This document shows, one piece after another, positions 1-6,115 of a stretch of 7,366 bases of DNA (its first letter is position 1; every line of letters starts with the position of its first letter). The translations under genes and the position numbers were made by a program. Origin of the DNA: CAYVTV01 sp964454295 (GTDB taxonomy: Bacteria; Bacteroidota; Bacteroidia; Bacteroidales; GCA-2748055); assembly GCA_964454295.1 (NCBI GenBank), contig CAYVTV010000210.1, forward strand, positions 1 through 7,366, in the 5' to 3' direction. The notes beneath the pieces are model-generated. The model was given only the letters and a program-made list of their open reading frames with translations. It searched no databases and had not been told where the DNA came from.

Positions 1-536
1 TATATTTGTCTAAACATCGGATCTCCCTGTCTTCTGGACCATCCTGCCGTATGGTTCAATAAATTACGGATAGTAATGTTTTCAACCCTGACGTCAGCAT
101 ATTCAGGAAATTTTGTATATGGAAGAATACCTTCAGGACCAAAAACTTTATCATCGAGAGAGATCAACCCCTTTTCATACAATTTCATTATTGCAACAGC
201 GGTAATTAATTTTGATACACTGGCGATTCTGAAAAGATGAGAAGGCATTATTAATTCACCGGTTTCAACATCAGCATAACCAAACCCTTTTGTATACACC
301 AGTTTTTCATCTTTACACACTGCTACTGAAGCTCCTTTAATTTTATACCTGTTAAGGAATGAAATTATTTGATTATCAAAAGCAGCAAAGTAATCCGGCT
401 TATTATCAGCATCGACGGTATTAACCGGATAGTTTATTCCCGTATTATTAACAGACGGTTTATCGGAGAAACTAATAGCAATTTCGACAAAAAAGAAAAC
501 AGCAGACAAAAAGAATATTTTATAGAACCACTTCAT
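1..536 (-). CDS. Serine hydrolase, class C beta-lactamase/PBP4-like family, N-terminal part
   Basis: The gene runs off the left edge, so only its first 178 codons are visible, read leftward from an ATG at 536-534. Residues 1-23 are hydrophobic after a short basic start (MKWFYKIFFL), which suggests a signal peptide or membrane anchor and an envelope location. From about residue 50 the protein matches the beta-lactamase/transpeptidase-like fold (PF00144). It shows a KGFGYADVETG strand, the catalytic SxxK tetrad S106-V-S-K109 within FRIASVSKLITA, and the NLLNHTAGW segment near 158-166 that is typical of the family. The second catalytic motif (YxN-like) and the KTG-like motif would lie beyond the window. 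Members include class C beta-lactamases, D,D-peptidases and esterases, so the substrate cannot be told. The gene is divergent from acyP and probably has its own promoter. The family call is secure; the function is not. Confidence 0.88.
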   Translation of the reverse strand, partial: MKWFYKIFFLSAVFFFVEIAISFSDKPSVNNTGINYPVNTVDADNKPDYFAAFDNQIISFLNRYKIKGASVAVCKDEKLVYTKGFGYADVETGELIMPSHLFRIASVSKLITAVAIMKLYEKGLISLDDKVFGPEGILPYTKFPEYADVRVENITIRNLLNHTAGWSRRQGDPMFRQI

Positions 537-586
537 CACAAACCTTGTTATTTAGAATAATTATAAATAAATTATTCCTTTTGTTG

Positions 587-594
587 CAAAAGTA
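587..594 (-). promoter_or_regulatory. Possible Bacteroidetes -7 promoter element for the serine hydrolase
   Basis: Read on the minus strand, this is TACTTTTG, a full match to the Bacteroidetes -7 consensus TAnnTTTG. It lies about 50 bp upstream of the hydrolase ATG, a sensible 5' leader length. No TTTG-like -33 element is visible about 20 bp further upstream, which weakens the call. An 8-bp motif with two free positions in AT-rich DNA can also arise by chance. Confidence 0.4.
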
Positions 595-640
595 ACATCA
601 TTTTGGGTAGTGAGCAGGAAATAAATATTAACAATAATTC

Positions 641-656
641 ACAATAAGCATATTGT
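641..656. repeat. Short inverted repeat ACAATA/TATTGT
   Basis: ACAATA at 641-646 is the exact reverse complement of TATTGT at 651-656, with AGCA between. It lies about 105 bp upstream of the serine hydrolase start. It shares the ACAAT/ATTGT core with the next palindrome at 666-683, so the two could be paired operator half-sites. It is short and AT-rich, so chance is a real alternative. Confidence 0.4.
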
Positions 657-665
657 AAGCCAGAA

Positions 666-683
666 CCATTGTATTTACAATGG
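666..683. repeat. Palindrome CCATTGTA-TT-TACAATGG
   Basis: CCATTGTA at 666-673 is the perfect reverse complement of TACAATGG at 676-683, with two bases between. The 8-bp arms and tight spacing look more like the binding site of a dimeric regulator than an RNA hairpin, since a 2-nt loop is strained. On the plus strand it is followed nine bases later by six T (692-697), too distant for a standard terminator. Confidence 0.5.
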
Positions 684-701
684 CTGCAAGAGTTTTTTGA
701 A

Positions 702-746
702 AATGCGAATGTTTATTCAAACATTCAATAAACATATATTCGCATT
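702..746. repeat. Long stem-loop with an alternative, mutually exclusive hairpin
   Basis: AATGCGAAT-GTTTATT (702-717) pairs with AATAAAC (727-733) and ATTCGCATT (738-746), giving 16 perfect base pairs interrupted by one ATAT bulge (734-737), with a 9-nt loop. A second hairpin competes for the same bases: GAATGTTT (707-714) pairs with AAACATTC (719-726) around a 4-nt ATTC loop. On the plus strand the stem is followed by nine A; on the minus strand it is followed only by TTTTC. It is therefore not a canonical terminator in either direction. It may be a regulatory structure or a small repeat element. Confidence 0.6.
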
Positions 747-801
747 AAAAAAAAAGGCTTTAGTCTGATCAAATCTATACTTTTATGGAAGGAATAAAGC
801 C
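747..801 (-). terminator. Possible minus-strand terminator downstream of UPF0280, across acyP
   Basis: On the minus strand GGCTTTA (801-795) can pair with TAAAGCC (762-756), and the second arm is directly followed by nine T (755-747). A stem followed immediately by a T tract is the layout of an intrinsic terminator. The weakness is the 32-nt loop, in which I see no strong inner stem. The nearest leftward gene upstream is the UPF0280 gene ending at 1138, so a transcript ending here would pass antisense through all of acyP. Confidence 0.35.
778..785 (+). promoter_or_regulatory. Weak -7-like element upstream of acyP
   Basis: TACTTTTA matches seven of the eight positions of TAnnTTTG and lies 76 bp upstream of the acyP start. 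A degenerate TTTAG at 759-763 is near the expected -33 spacing. It is only a weak candidate in AT-rich DNA. A similar TACATTTA at 826-833 is an equal alternative. Confidence 0.2.
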
Positions 802-861
802 ATTAATCAATATATAATAATTTACTACATTTAAGGTCGGGTTATTAACAGTTTATTATAA

Positions 862-1143
862 ATGAGTGCAGAAATTACACATTACAGGGTATTTGTATCC
901 GGGCGGGTACAGGGAGTTGGGTACCGGTATGAAGCAAGGGGTATAGCGAGGTTTTATGGTTTATCCGGTATAGTCAGGAATTTGTCTGACGGCAGGGTAT
1001 ATATTGAAGCAGAGGGGAAGAAAGAGGTTTTGGACAAGTTCATTTCATGGTGCAGGAAAGGTCCGTTGCATGGGCATGTTGACAGTGTGATAACAGAGAA
1101 AGGGGAAATGAAAGGATATAATGGTTTTAATGTCATATTATGA
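862..1143 (+). CDS. acyP: Acylphosphatase
   Basis: The 93-residue product is a typical small acylphosphatase (EC 3.6.1.7), a cytoplasmic enzyme that hydrolyses carboxyl-phosphate bonds to a carboxylate and phosphate. The family signature GRVQGVGYR is at residues 14-22, giving phosphate-binding Arg22. The second signature, GIVRNLSDGRVYIEAEG at 36-52, gives catalytic Asn40. The length is normal for the family (about 90-100 residues). There is no signal peptide. The ATG at 862 is chosen because it starts just before the first beta strand (HYRVFVSG). It is the only clear rightward gene here. Its stop codon overlaps the end of the convergent UPF0280 gene by 6 bp. The physiological substrate is unknown for most bacterial members. 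A role on aspartyl phosphate or acetyl phosphate near the sulfur genes would be pure speculation. Confidence 0.95.
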   Translation: MSAEITHYRVFVSGRVQGVGYRYEARGIARFYGLSGIVRNLSDGRVYIEAEGKKEVLDKFISWCRKGPLHGHVDSVITEKGEMKGYNGFNVIL

Positions 1144-1146
1144 CAT
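1130..1146. repeat. Palindrome spanning both convergent stop codons
   Basis: ATGTCAT (1130-1136) is the reverse complement of ATGACAT (1140-1146), with ATT between. The acyP stop TGA (1141-1143) and the UPF0280 stop TAA (1140-1138 on the minus strand) both lie inside it. There is no T tract on either side, and the stem has only two G-C pairs. It is at best a weak bidirectional terminator and may be a by-product of the overlapping coding ends. Confidence 0.4.
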
Positions 1147-1887
1147 AAGTTTCACCGGATATTTTCCTAAGATCCCTATTTCGTCATCTTTCACTGCAAC
1201 TACAGAAAGGATTTCAGGTATCTGTTTAATCCTGTCAAGAACATCAGGAATATTTGTTTTACTGATAATTTTATTACATAATGATGTAGCGTATGCGTCG
1301 GCAATGGCAGGAGATTTTGCGACGACGGTTAAGGAATCAGCTTTACCGAAGCTCAGTGAATGTCCGAACATTCCCGAAGACGTGCATATTCCCAGACTTC
1401 CTTCATTTCCGGGTATTGAAAGGGCCAGTTTCATAAAATTTTTATTTTCACCTGCGTAGCACTGCACAAGAATTTCGTTTTTAACAAGCACATAAATATC
1501 TCCGCCATTTTCTATAACCAGTTCATGAGGCATATATTTTTTCATGATATTTTCTCCGATCATTTCGCAGACAGCTCCGGCCACAGCGGCCATCGGGCCG
1601 ACGGATGCACATACAGAGGCTGAGAGCATGAGTTTGATTATTCCGGGAACATTTTTTTTTACTTTAAGGGGAGACAATGTTTTAATGAAGTCAGGATTCC
1701 GGGAGATATATTTTTCCAGGACCGAACGGAAATATTCTACCTGAAAATTACAGAATTTAATAACTTCATCATTATAATGGTTGTGGGATATACCTATCCA
1801 GAGGTCGGTCTCATTTTTAATAATATTAAAGAAACTGAACCTTTCCCTGTTCATTGTATTGCGGTATATTCTCGGTTCAAAAGGCAT
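1138..1887 (-). CDS. UPF0280/COG2122 family protein (ApbE-like), predicted sulfide-assimilation factor
   Basis: The 249-residue protein matches the UPF0280 (COG2122) family, a cytoplasmic branch related to ApbE. Visible signatures are the N-terminal YR...ETDLWIGI segment, VGPMAAVAGA at 96-105, ENGGD at 126-130 (counterpart of the ApbE DxGGN loop), GICTSSG at 166-172, GHSLSFGKAD at 175-184, and ADAYAT at 196-201. There is no signal peptide or lipobox, unlike true ApbE flavin transferases. In Methanosarcina acetivorans the family member MA1715 is needed for efficient sulfide assimilation. Here the gene is last in a three-gene set with the NIL-ferredoxin and DUF39 genes, which supports the same role. 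Its biochemical activity is not settled. Its ATG overlaps the stop of the ferredoxin gene as TGATG, which suggests coupled translation. The 3' end overlaps convergent acyP by 6 bp. Confidence 0.9.
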   Translation of the reverse strand: MPFEPRIYRNTMNRERFSFFNIIKNETDLWIGISHNHYNDEVIKFCNFQVEYFRSVLEKYISRNPDFIKTLSPLKVKKNVPGIIKLMLSASVCASVGPMAAVAGAVCEMIGENIMKKYMPHELVIENGGDIYVLVKNEILVQCYAGENKNFMKLALSIPGNEGSLGICTSSGMFGHSLSFGKADSLTVVAKSPAIADAYATSLCNKIISKTNIPDVLDRIKQIPEILSVVAVKDDEIGILGKYPVKLMS

Positions 1888-2294
1888 CAGGCCAGGTTGA
1901 GACTGAAAAGATTAAGCGGGCAGGCCTTAAGACATAGTTCGCATGCAATACATTTTTCCGGGCTAAAAATTAACTGCCGGGATAATGTATCCATTTTCAG
2001 GGCATCTGCGAAGCATACTGCCGAGCAGCTTCCACAATGCACGCAGTCGTCTTCCTTAAGCAGGATGCTTTTCATCGCGGGGCTCAGTTTAATATTGCGA
2101 TGAAGCATAAAATCTTCTGCTTTAGACATATTTTCAGCTGGTGCTTTAAGTTCAACCAGCAATTTCCCTTCTCTTCCCGGAGTAATATCGGCATTAAGGA
2201 TATTAACCAGCACATCAAAGTCTTTAATAAGATGGTAAACAATAGGGTCTTCCACCCTATTTGCAGGGAATGTAAGTACGAGTCGTTTTTTCAT
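1887..2294 (-). CDS. NIL-domain 2[4Fe-4S] ferredoxin, predicted subunit of aspartate-semialdehyde sulfurtransferase
   Basis: The protein has 135 residues in two parts. Residues 1-75 form an NIL domain (PF09383), an ACT-like fold also found at the C-terminus of MetN methionine importers; the eponymous Asn31-Ile32-Leu33 is present. Residues 80-135 are a bacterial-type ferredoxin with two complete CxxCxxCxxxC motifs: Cys84, 87, 90, 94 and Cys115, 118, 121, 125, the last followed by Pro. This predicts two [4Fe-4S] clusters. The architecture and length match MA1822 of Methanosarcina acetivorans, which works with the DUF39 protein to turn aspartate semialdehyde and sulfide into homocysteine, probably as the electron or sulfur relay. 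The start overlaps the DUF39 stop as ATGA, and the end overlaps the UPF0280 start as TGATG. Both overlaps imply stoichiometric, coupled expression. It is cytoplasmic and expected to be oxygen-sensitive. Confidence 0.93.
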   Translation of the reverse strand: MKKRLVLTFPANRVEDPIVYHLIKDFDVLVNILNADITPGREGKLLVELKAPAENMSKAEDFMLHRNIKLSPAMKSILLKEDDCVHCGSCSAVCFADALKMDTLSRQLIFSPEKCIACELCLKACPLNLFSLNLA

Positions 2295-3448
2295 TTTTTT
2301 ATTAAACTTCTGTGAAGACTATTCAGATTTTTATTATCCGGAAATAATTCCAACGGCTGGGTAAGCATGAATTCTTTATTACGGATCCATTCCCTCAATT
2401 GATCTGCAATAATTCTTGCAGTATATACACTGGAAAGGGAGGCGGTTCTTATTTTCATTCCCCTGATATTTATCTGGCCGCTAAAAAGTTGGGCATAGTT
2501 TGCCCGTCCGATTTCCGGGTGTCCGGGGATACTATAGTCGCAGATTTTAGTAATGATCTGGTCGTTTCTTACTGAAACTGCTGCAGCCATATCTTCATCG
2601 AGAACAGGTATGGGTATTCCTATACCTATAAATATGCTTACGCCGTATTTTTCAAAATAAGCGGCCTTAATAAATCCGGTATTCATTTCTTTGGCATTTC
2701 CAATTACGGCTATTGTAGCAGAGTTTCCCACAGGGATTCCGTTTTCGGTTCTTTCACCGGCAGTACGGCACTGGGTTCCATACCAGCTGATATATCCCCG
2801 GGCACCCCCGATAAATATCCGGGTACCAATGCCGATTGTTCTCAGGTACGGGTCATTCAGCAGAGGGCTTAACTCCCCTGATGTTGAGAAAGTAGCATTT
2901 CCAAAATCAGGCAGGAGGGATCCCATGTAGGTATATAGTATTTTACCTGATGAGTTCACTGCGCAGGGATAATTCTGATATGCATTGCGTGGGTTAAAAA
3001 GGATCATTTCATTAACCGTATCTTTAGTTATTACCGTCTCCAGTTCTGTTTCGGGATAGCAATCGGTACCCTTGGCCCATGCTTTTAATTTCACCTCTTT
3101 ACCTGCAATAAGTTCTTCGATTATATTTGCCCCTCCATATCGTTCATTAAAGGGGGAATTCTCTGTTGCTCCAATATACGCATCAACTGCTGCAAGGCCT
3201 GCATGTACGGGAACATTGTTCAGCGTAATTCTCTCCATTCGAATTGGCGGGTCGGAATGTCCGAAGTTAATAAACATACCTGAAGAACACATCGGAGCAA
3301 AGGTAGCGGTAGTCACAATGTCCACCTTTTTTACAATTTCCGCAGGTTTACATTCGAGGCTCATTCGTGAGACCTCTTCAGCTGTCATAACAACCGCTTC
3401 TCCTGAAAGGATTTTCCGGTTTATTTCTTCAAAAGATTTTTTTTGCAT
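2291..3448 (-). CDS. Homocysteine biosynthesis protein, DUF39/HcyS family (L-aspartate semialdehyde sulfurtransferase)
   Basis: This 385-residue protein belongs to the DUF39/COG1900 family (PF01837). In methanogens the family makes homocysteine from aspartate semialdehyde using sulfide, with an NIL-ferredoxin partner, bypassing O-acylhomoserine. Recognisable segments are APMCSSGMFINFGH at 51-64, the Gly-rich IFIGGARGYISWYGTQC at 211-227, and the SIFIGIGIPIPVLDED segment near 270-285. Cys54 (APMCSSG) and Cys130 (GTDCYP) sit at nearly the same positions as the two cysteines reported essential in MA1821 and are the likely persulfide carriers. Other cysteines are at 33, 162, 227 and 302. Unlike MA1821 there is no C-terminal CBS pair, so this is the short form and lacks that presumed regulatory module. 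There is no signal peptide, so it is cytoplasmic. The ATG lies 7 bp after the batE stop and the stop overlaps the ferredoxin start, so it is probably co-transcribed with both. Confidence 0.92.
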   Translation of the reverse strand: MQKKSFEEINRKILSGEAVVMTAEEVSRMSLECKPAEIVKKVDIVTTATFAPMCSSGMFINFGHSDPPIRMERITLNNVPVHAGLAAVDAYIGATENSPFNERYGGANIIEELIAGKEVKLKAWAKGTDCYPETELETVITKDTVNEMILFNPRNAYQNYPCAVNSSGKILYTYMGSLLPDFGNATFSTSGELSPLLNDPYLRTIGIGTRIFIGGARGYISWYGTQCRTAGERTENGIPVGNSATIAVIGNAKEMNTGFIKAAYFEKYGVSIFIGIGIPIPVLDEDMAAAVSVRNDQIITKICDYSIPGHPEIGRANYAQLFSGQINIRGMKIRTASLSSVYTARIIADQLREWIRNKEFMLTQPLELFPDNKNLNSLHRSLIKK

Positions 3449-3455
3449 AGTTATA

Positions 3456-4211
3456 TTATATTTTTTCGATCACCGAAGAGGGCAGCCATCCAATTCTGCC
3501 GTCTGACAGTTTAATCTCCTGCCACTCCCCTATTGAGTTTTCCAGCCATACTTTAGCTCCTTCGTGAATGATAAACAGTTCTTTACCCGTATCCCTGGGT
3601 GCTGATCTGACGATAACAGACGGAGCAGTGAGGATTGCTGTCCCGCTATTTTTAATATATTTTGAAGAAGCGAAGGCAAAAGCCAGTGAGACCAGCGATA
3701 GAATAAACAGAATGGTACCTGCATAGAACCCGATTTTTTTCAGCACTATCCTTCCTGAAAACAGAAAGATAACAAGTAAAATAAAGGCCACAATAAAGAG
3801 AGAAAGTGAAAGAACAGACCAGTTATCGGGATGCAGGCTTTTTCTCAGGTCTATAATCCATTTACGGAGAAAGAAGACTGGCACACTTTCAAATTTATCC
3901 GGCAGCAATGCTATGGTAAAAGCAAGGTTAGCTTTAATTGCAGGATCACGTGGTGAGACCAGAAGTGCTTTCTCATAATACAGACGGGCTTTCCCGTATT
4001 TATTTGACCGGAAAAAGGCATTACCCAGGTTAAAATAAATTTCAGCGGAATAGTAACCCGAATTCAGTATTTCCAGATAAACATCCTGTGCTTCTTCATA
4101 TTTACCTTCCTGGAAGAGAGCATTAGCATGGTTAAACAGGGAGTCGTTGTCATTTCCCCTGAGAAAGGAAGGGAGTATAAGTAAAACTATTATGGGTATG
4201 ATACGGATCAT
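3456..4211 (-). CDS. batE: BatE: TPR and SH3-like domain membrane protein
   Basis: From an ATG at 4211-4209 the product has 251 residues. Residues 1-18 are a hydrophobic signal (MIRIIPIIVLLILPSF). Two tetratricopeptide repeats follow at about 23-92 (NHANALFQEGKYEEA; NLGNAFFRSNKYGKA). Two transmembrane helices lie at about 131-152 and 160-182. An SH3b-like domain at 190-251 includes a VRSAP turn, GAKVWL and GEWQEIKLSDGRIGWLPSS. This is the standard BatE layout, with the TPR part predicted periplasmic. An in-frame TTG at 4235 would add eight polar residues (LNLQLHKD) before the signal and overlap batD by 20 bp. The ATG, 4 bp after the batD stop, gives a normal signal peptide and is preferred. 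The gene follows batD and precedes the DUF39 gene by 7 bp. BatE is thought to join the Bat envelope complex; its molecular task is not known. Confidence 0.9.
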   Translation of the reverse strand: MIRIIPIIVLLILPSFLRGNDNDSLFNHANALFQEGKYEEAQDVYLEILNSGYYSAEIYFNLGNAFFRSNKYGKARLYYEKALLVSPRDPAIKANLAFTIALLPDKFESVPVFFLRKWIIDLRKSLHPDNWSVLSLSLFIVAFILLVIFLFSGRIVLKKIGFYAGTILFILSLVSLAFAFASSKYIKNSGTAILTAPSVIVRSAPRDTGKELFIIHEGAKVWLENSIGEWQEIKLSDGRIGWLPSSVIEKI

Positions 4212-4215
4212 ATCT

Positions 4216-6084
4216 TTATGTAATTGAAGATTCAAGTTTGTATAGAAGATCTTCTGAGCGCTGATACACTGTTTCCGGGTTTATTGAATTCCCGGTGGTA
4301 TATCTGGCCAGTTCGCAGTCATCAATAACTTCGAGGAATGTAATAATAACTTCATCAGGAACATTCCTGTTTTTCAATCCTGAACGGGCTGTTTGCCGGG
4401 AAAGGTTTGCCTGGTCCACAGAGAGTTTATCTCCGATATAACCCCAGAGAGCCTTTAATATTTCCTCATACATTCCTGAGTCATTTTTATGCAGCATTTT
4501 CTTTGCTGTTTGTAGTCGCCTGACAGCCATTTTCCTTGCTTTTCGTGTTCTCATATATGCAAGGTCTTTATTCCTCTTAATGTGTTCACGCCGGTAAAGA
4601 ACGAGTGATATAAACAACATTATTCCTGCGGGGAATATCCATTTAAACAAGAGGGTATCGGGTATACTTTTGCCGTATTTTCTGAATTCAGGTTTATTGG
4701 TTTTAATGAATAATATATCAGTATTTATGCTGGTTACCTGATCCTGTCTTATTCCTGTAATTCCGGGTTGGGTACCCAGAATTTCAGCCTGATCTGTTGT
4801 TTCGGATTTTTCTACAGTAATAGTTATATCTCTGGTTTTCAGGCTTTGGTAATTACCTTTAGCCGGGTCGAAGTAGGAAAATTCGACCGGAGGTATACGG
4901 AAAGTTCCGGGGTAACGAGGAATAACAATGTATTCAAAAGATACAGTACCGGTTGTTCCGCCGGCAGAGTGAGTTATATTTTTAACCGTTTTTGGTTCAA
5001 ACACTTCCACATCAGGCGGGAAGTTAAGATCAGGAGTTTTCAGGAGGGCCAGGTTTCCTTTTCCTTTAACATTTATTTTAAAAGAAATAGCTTCATTCAC
5101 GTTCACCATATCTTTTACAGGTGAAATATTAATGGTAAATTGTCCGACGGCCCCTGTGAAGTAGTCCGGAGCTCCCGAAGGGAGGGGTTTTACCTCGATA
5201 GAAATGGGGTTACTCTGTATATTTACCGGCACATTCTGATAGGTATCAAAGAAAGGATCATTGAAGAACGGGTCATTGAAAATATCTCCGAAAGGGCTTC
5301 TTCTTTGTGACCTTACCAGTTGCTGTATAAGAACAGTGGCATCAATGGGGTTAATATTCAGGATACCGGTTTTCTGTGGTATAAGGAGGTCTCTTTTAAA
5401 AACCTGGGTAAGGTACTGTTTTCCGTCAATGACTTCTCTTGATGCCTGTTGATCGGCTTCAAGTTCCTGTTTCCAGAAGCCTTCGATTTCAGGATATTTT
5501 ATTTCAGAGAAACGGAGATTTTCGTTTGTGAATATTTTTGCACTTATCAGTAATTCTTCGCCCATCCAGACAGTTCGTTTTGAGGGTATTAACCTGATAA
5601 AGTAGTTCGTTTCAGTATCGGATTGTCCGGAAGGCTCTGTGGTTTTCGGGGCTTCCGGCCGTGCTGCCTGTCCGCCTGAAGGAGCTGTTACTGTAATTTC
5701 CACAGCTTCGGTAGTGTATGTTTTATTTCCATCTTTAATTACAGCAGGAGGAATGGTAATTCTGCCTTCTTTTGTTGCTATCAGGACATATGTGAAAGTA
5801 ACCTGGATTATATTTTCTCTGCGCCCGTTAATGATGGATGATTGGGTACTCATGAATGTTGAAGGCCCGGAGACGAACCTGATGCCATCCATTTCGGGTA
5901 ATTGAATGGATGATGATTTTACATTTTCATTTCCTGTAACAGTGTAGTTAAATCCCACACCCAATGTTACGGTTGCTGGTGCTGAAGCTTTAAATGATGG
6001 TTCCTGTGCGGGAAGGTTATTTACAATACCCGTAATGAAGAAAGTAAGGATCAGAAACAATATATTTCTCACATGAATTATCAT
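4216..6084 (-). CDS. batD: BatD: large periplasmic-facing membrane protein
   Basis: The 622-residue protein is a BatD (oxygen tolerance, PF13584) member. Residues 1-27 form a signal peptide ending near LPAQ. A long beta-rich region made of Ig-like repeats runs to about 428, with visible units at 29-134, 160-300 and 305-427. One transmembrane helix at about 479-497 (FKWIFPAGIMLFISLVLY) is followed by a basic stretch (RREHIKRNK, RTRKARKMAVRR). A cytoplasmic helical tail runs to the C-terminus and includes ALWGYIGDKLSV (545-556), usual for the family. Residues 135-159 are a Pro/Ser/Thr/Glu-rich linker, and 270-279 duplicate NDPFF. BatD is expected to span the envelope and scaffold the VWA proteins BatA and BatB. 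It overlaps neither neighbour: 4 bp separate it from batE, but 216 bp separate it from batC, unusual in this compact operon. The ATG at 6084 directly precedes the hydrophobic segment. Confidence 0.92.
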   Translation of the reverse strand: MIIHVRNILFLILTFFITGIVNNLPAQEPSFKASAPATVTLGVGFNYTVTGNENVKSSSIQLPEMDGIRFVSGPSTFMSTQSSIINGRRENIIQVTFTYVLIATKEGRITIPPAVIKDGNKTYTTEAVEITVTAPSGGQAARPEAPKTTEPSGQSDTETNYFIRLIPSKRTVWMGEELLISAKIFTNENLRFSEIKYPEIEGFWKQELEADQQASREVIDGKQYLTQVFKRDLLIPQKTGILNINPIDATVLIQQLVRSQRRSPFGDIFNDPFFNDPFFDTYQNVPVNIQSNPISIEVKPLPSGAPDYFTGAVGQFTINISPVKDMVNVNEAISFKINVKGKGNLALLKTPDLNFPPDVEVFEPKTVKNITHSAGGTTGTVSFEYIVIPRYPGTFRIPPVEFSYFDPAKGNYQSLKTRDITITVEKSETTDQAEILGTQPGITGIRQDQVTSINTDILFIKTNKPEFRKYGKSIPDTLLFKWIFPAGIMLFISLVLYRREHIKRNKDLAYMRTRKARKMAVRRLQTAKKMLHKNDSGMYEEILKALWGYIGDKLSVDQANLSRQTARSGLKNRNVPDEVIITFLEVIDDCELARYTTGNSINPETVYQRSEDLLYKLESSIT

Positions 6085-6115
6085 TCCGGCGAATTTAAGT
6101 GCTTGTAACTATCCC

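Larger units (their letters stand above)
537..861. other. Structured non-coding region between divergent genes
   Basis: This 325-bp region separates the leftward serine hydrolase gene from the rightward acyP gene. I see no credible reading frame in it. It is very AT-rich and holds several inverted repeats: 641-656, 666-683, 702-746 and the long-looped pair 756-762/795-801. It also has nine consecutive A at 747-755. Both genes must be driven from here, so some of these repeats may be regulatory. The motif ACAAT and its complement ATTGT recur at 631-635, 641-645, 652-656, 668-672 and 677-681. I recognise no riboswitch or known RNA family. Confidence 0.6.

Noticed and set aside
369..560. 63-residue rightward reading frame
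   Set aside because: It is antisense to the well-supported serine hydrolase start and has no recognisable domain.
641..746. CRISPR array or tandem repeat array in the left intergenic region
   Set aside because: The repeats are inverted, of different sequence and unevenly spaced. There are no regularly spaced direct repeats and no cas genes.
1121..2315. Rightward reading frames of 66-112 residues opposite the UPF0280 and ferredoxin genes
   Set aside because: They overlap strongly supported leftward genes, match no family I recognise, and have composition typical of antisense frames.
2691..3506. Rightward frames of 79 and 144 residues opposite the DUF39 gene
   Set aside because: Both are antisense shadows of a gene with clear family signatures.
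4212..4235. An upstream TTG start for batE giving 259 residues
   Set aside because: It would place eight polar residues before the signal peptide and overlap batD by 20 bp. The ATG at 4211 is a standard codon, lies 4 bp after the batD stop, and begins directly at the hydrophobic signal.
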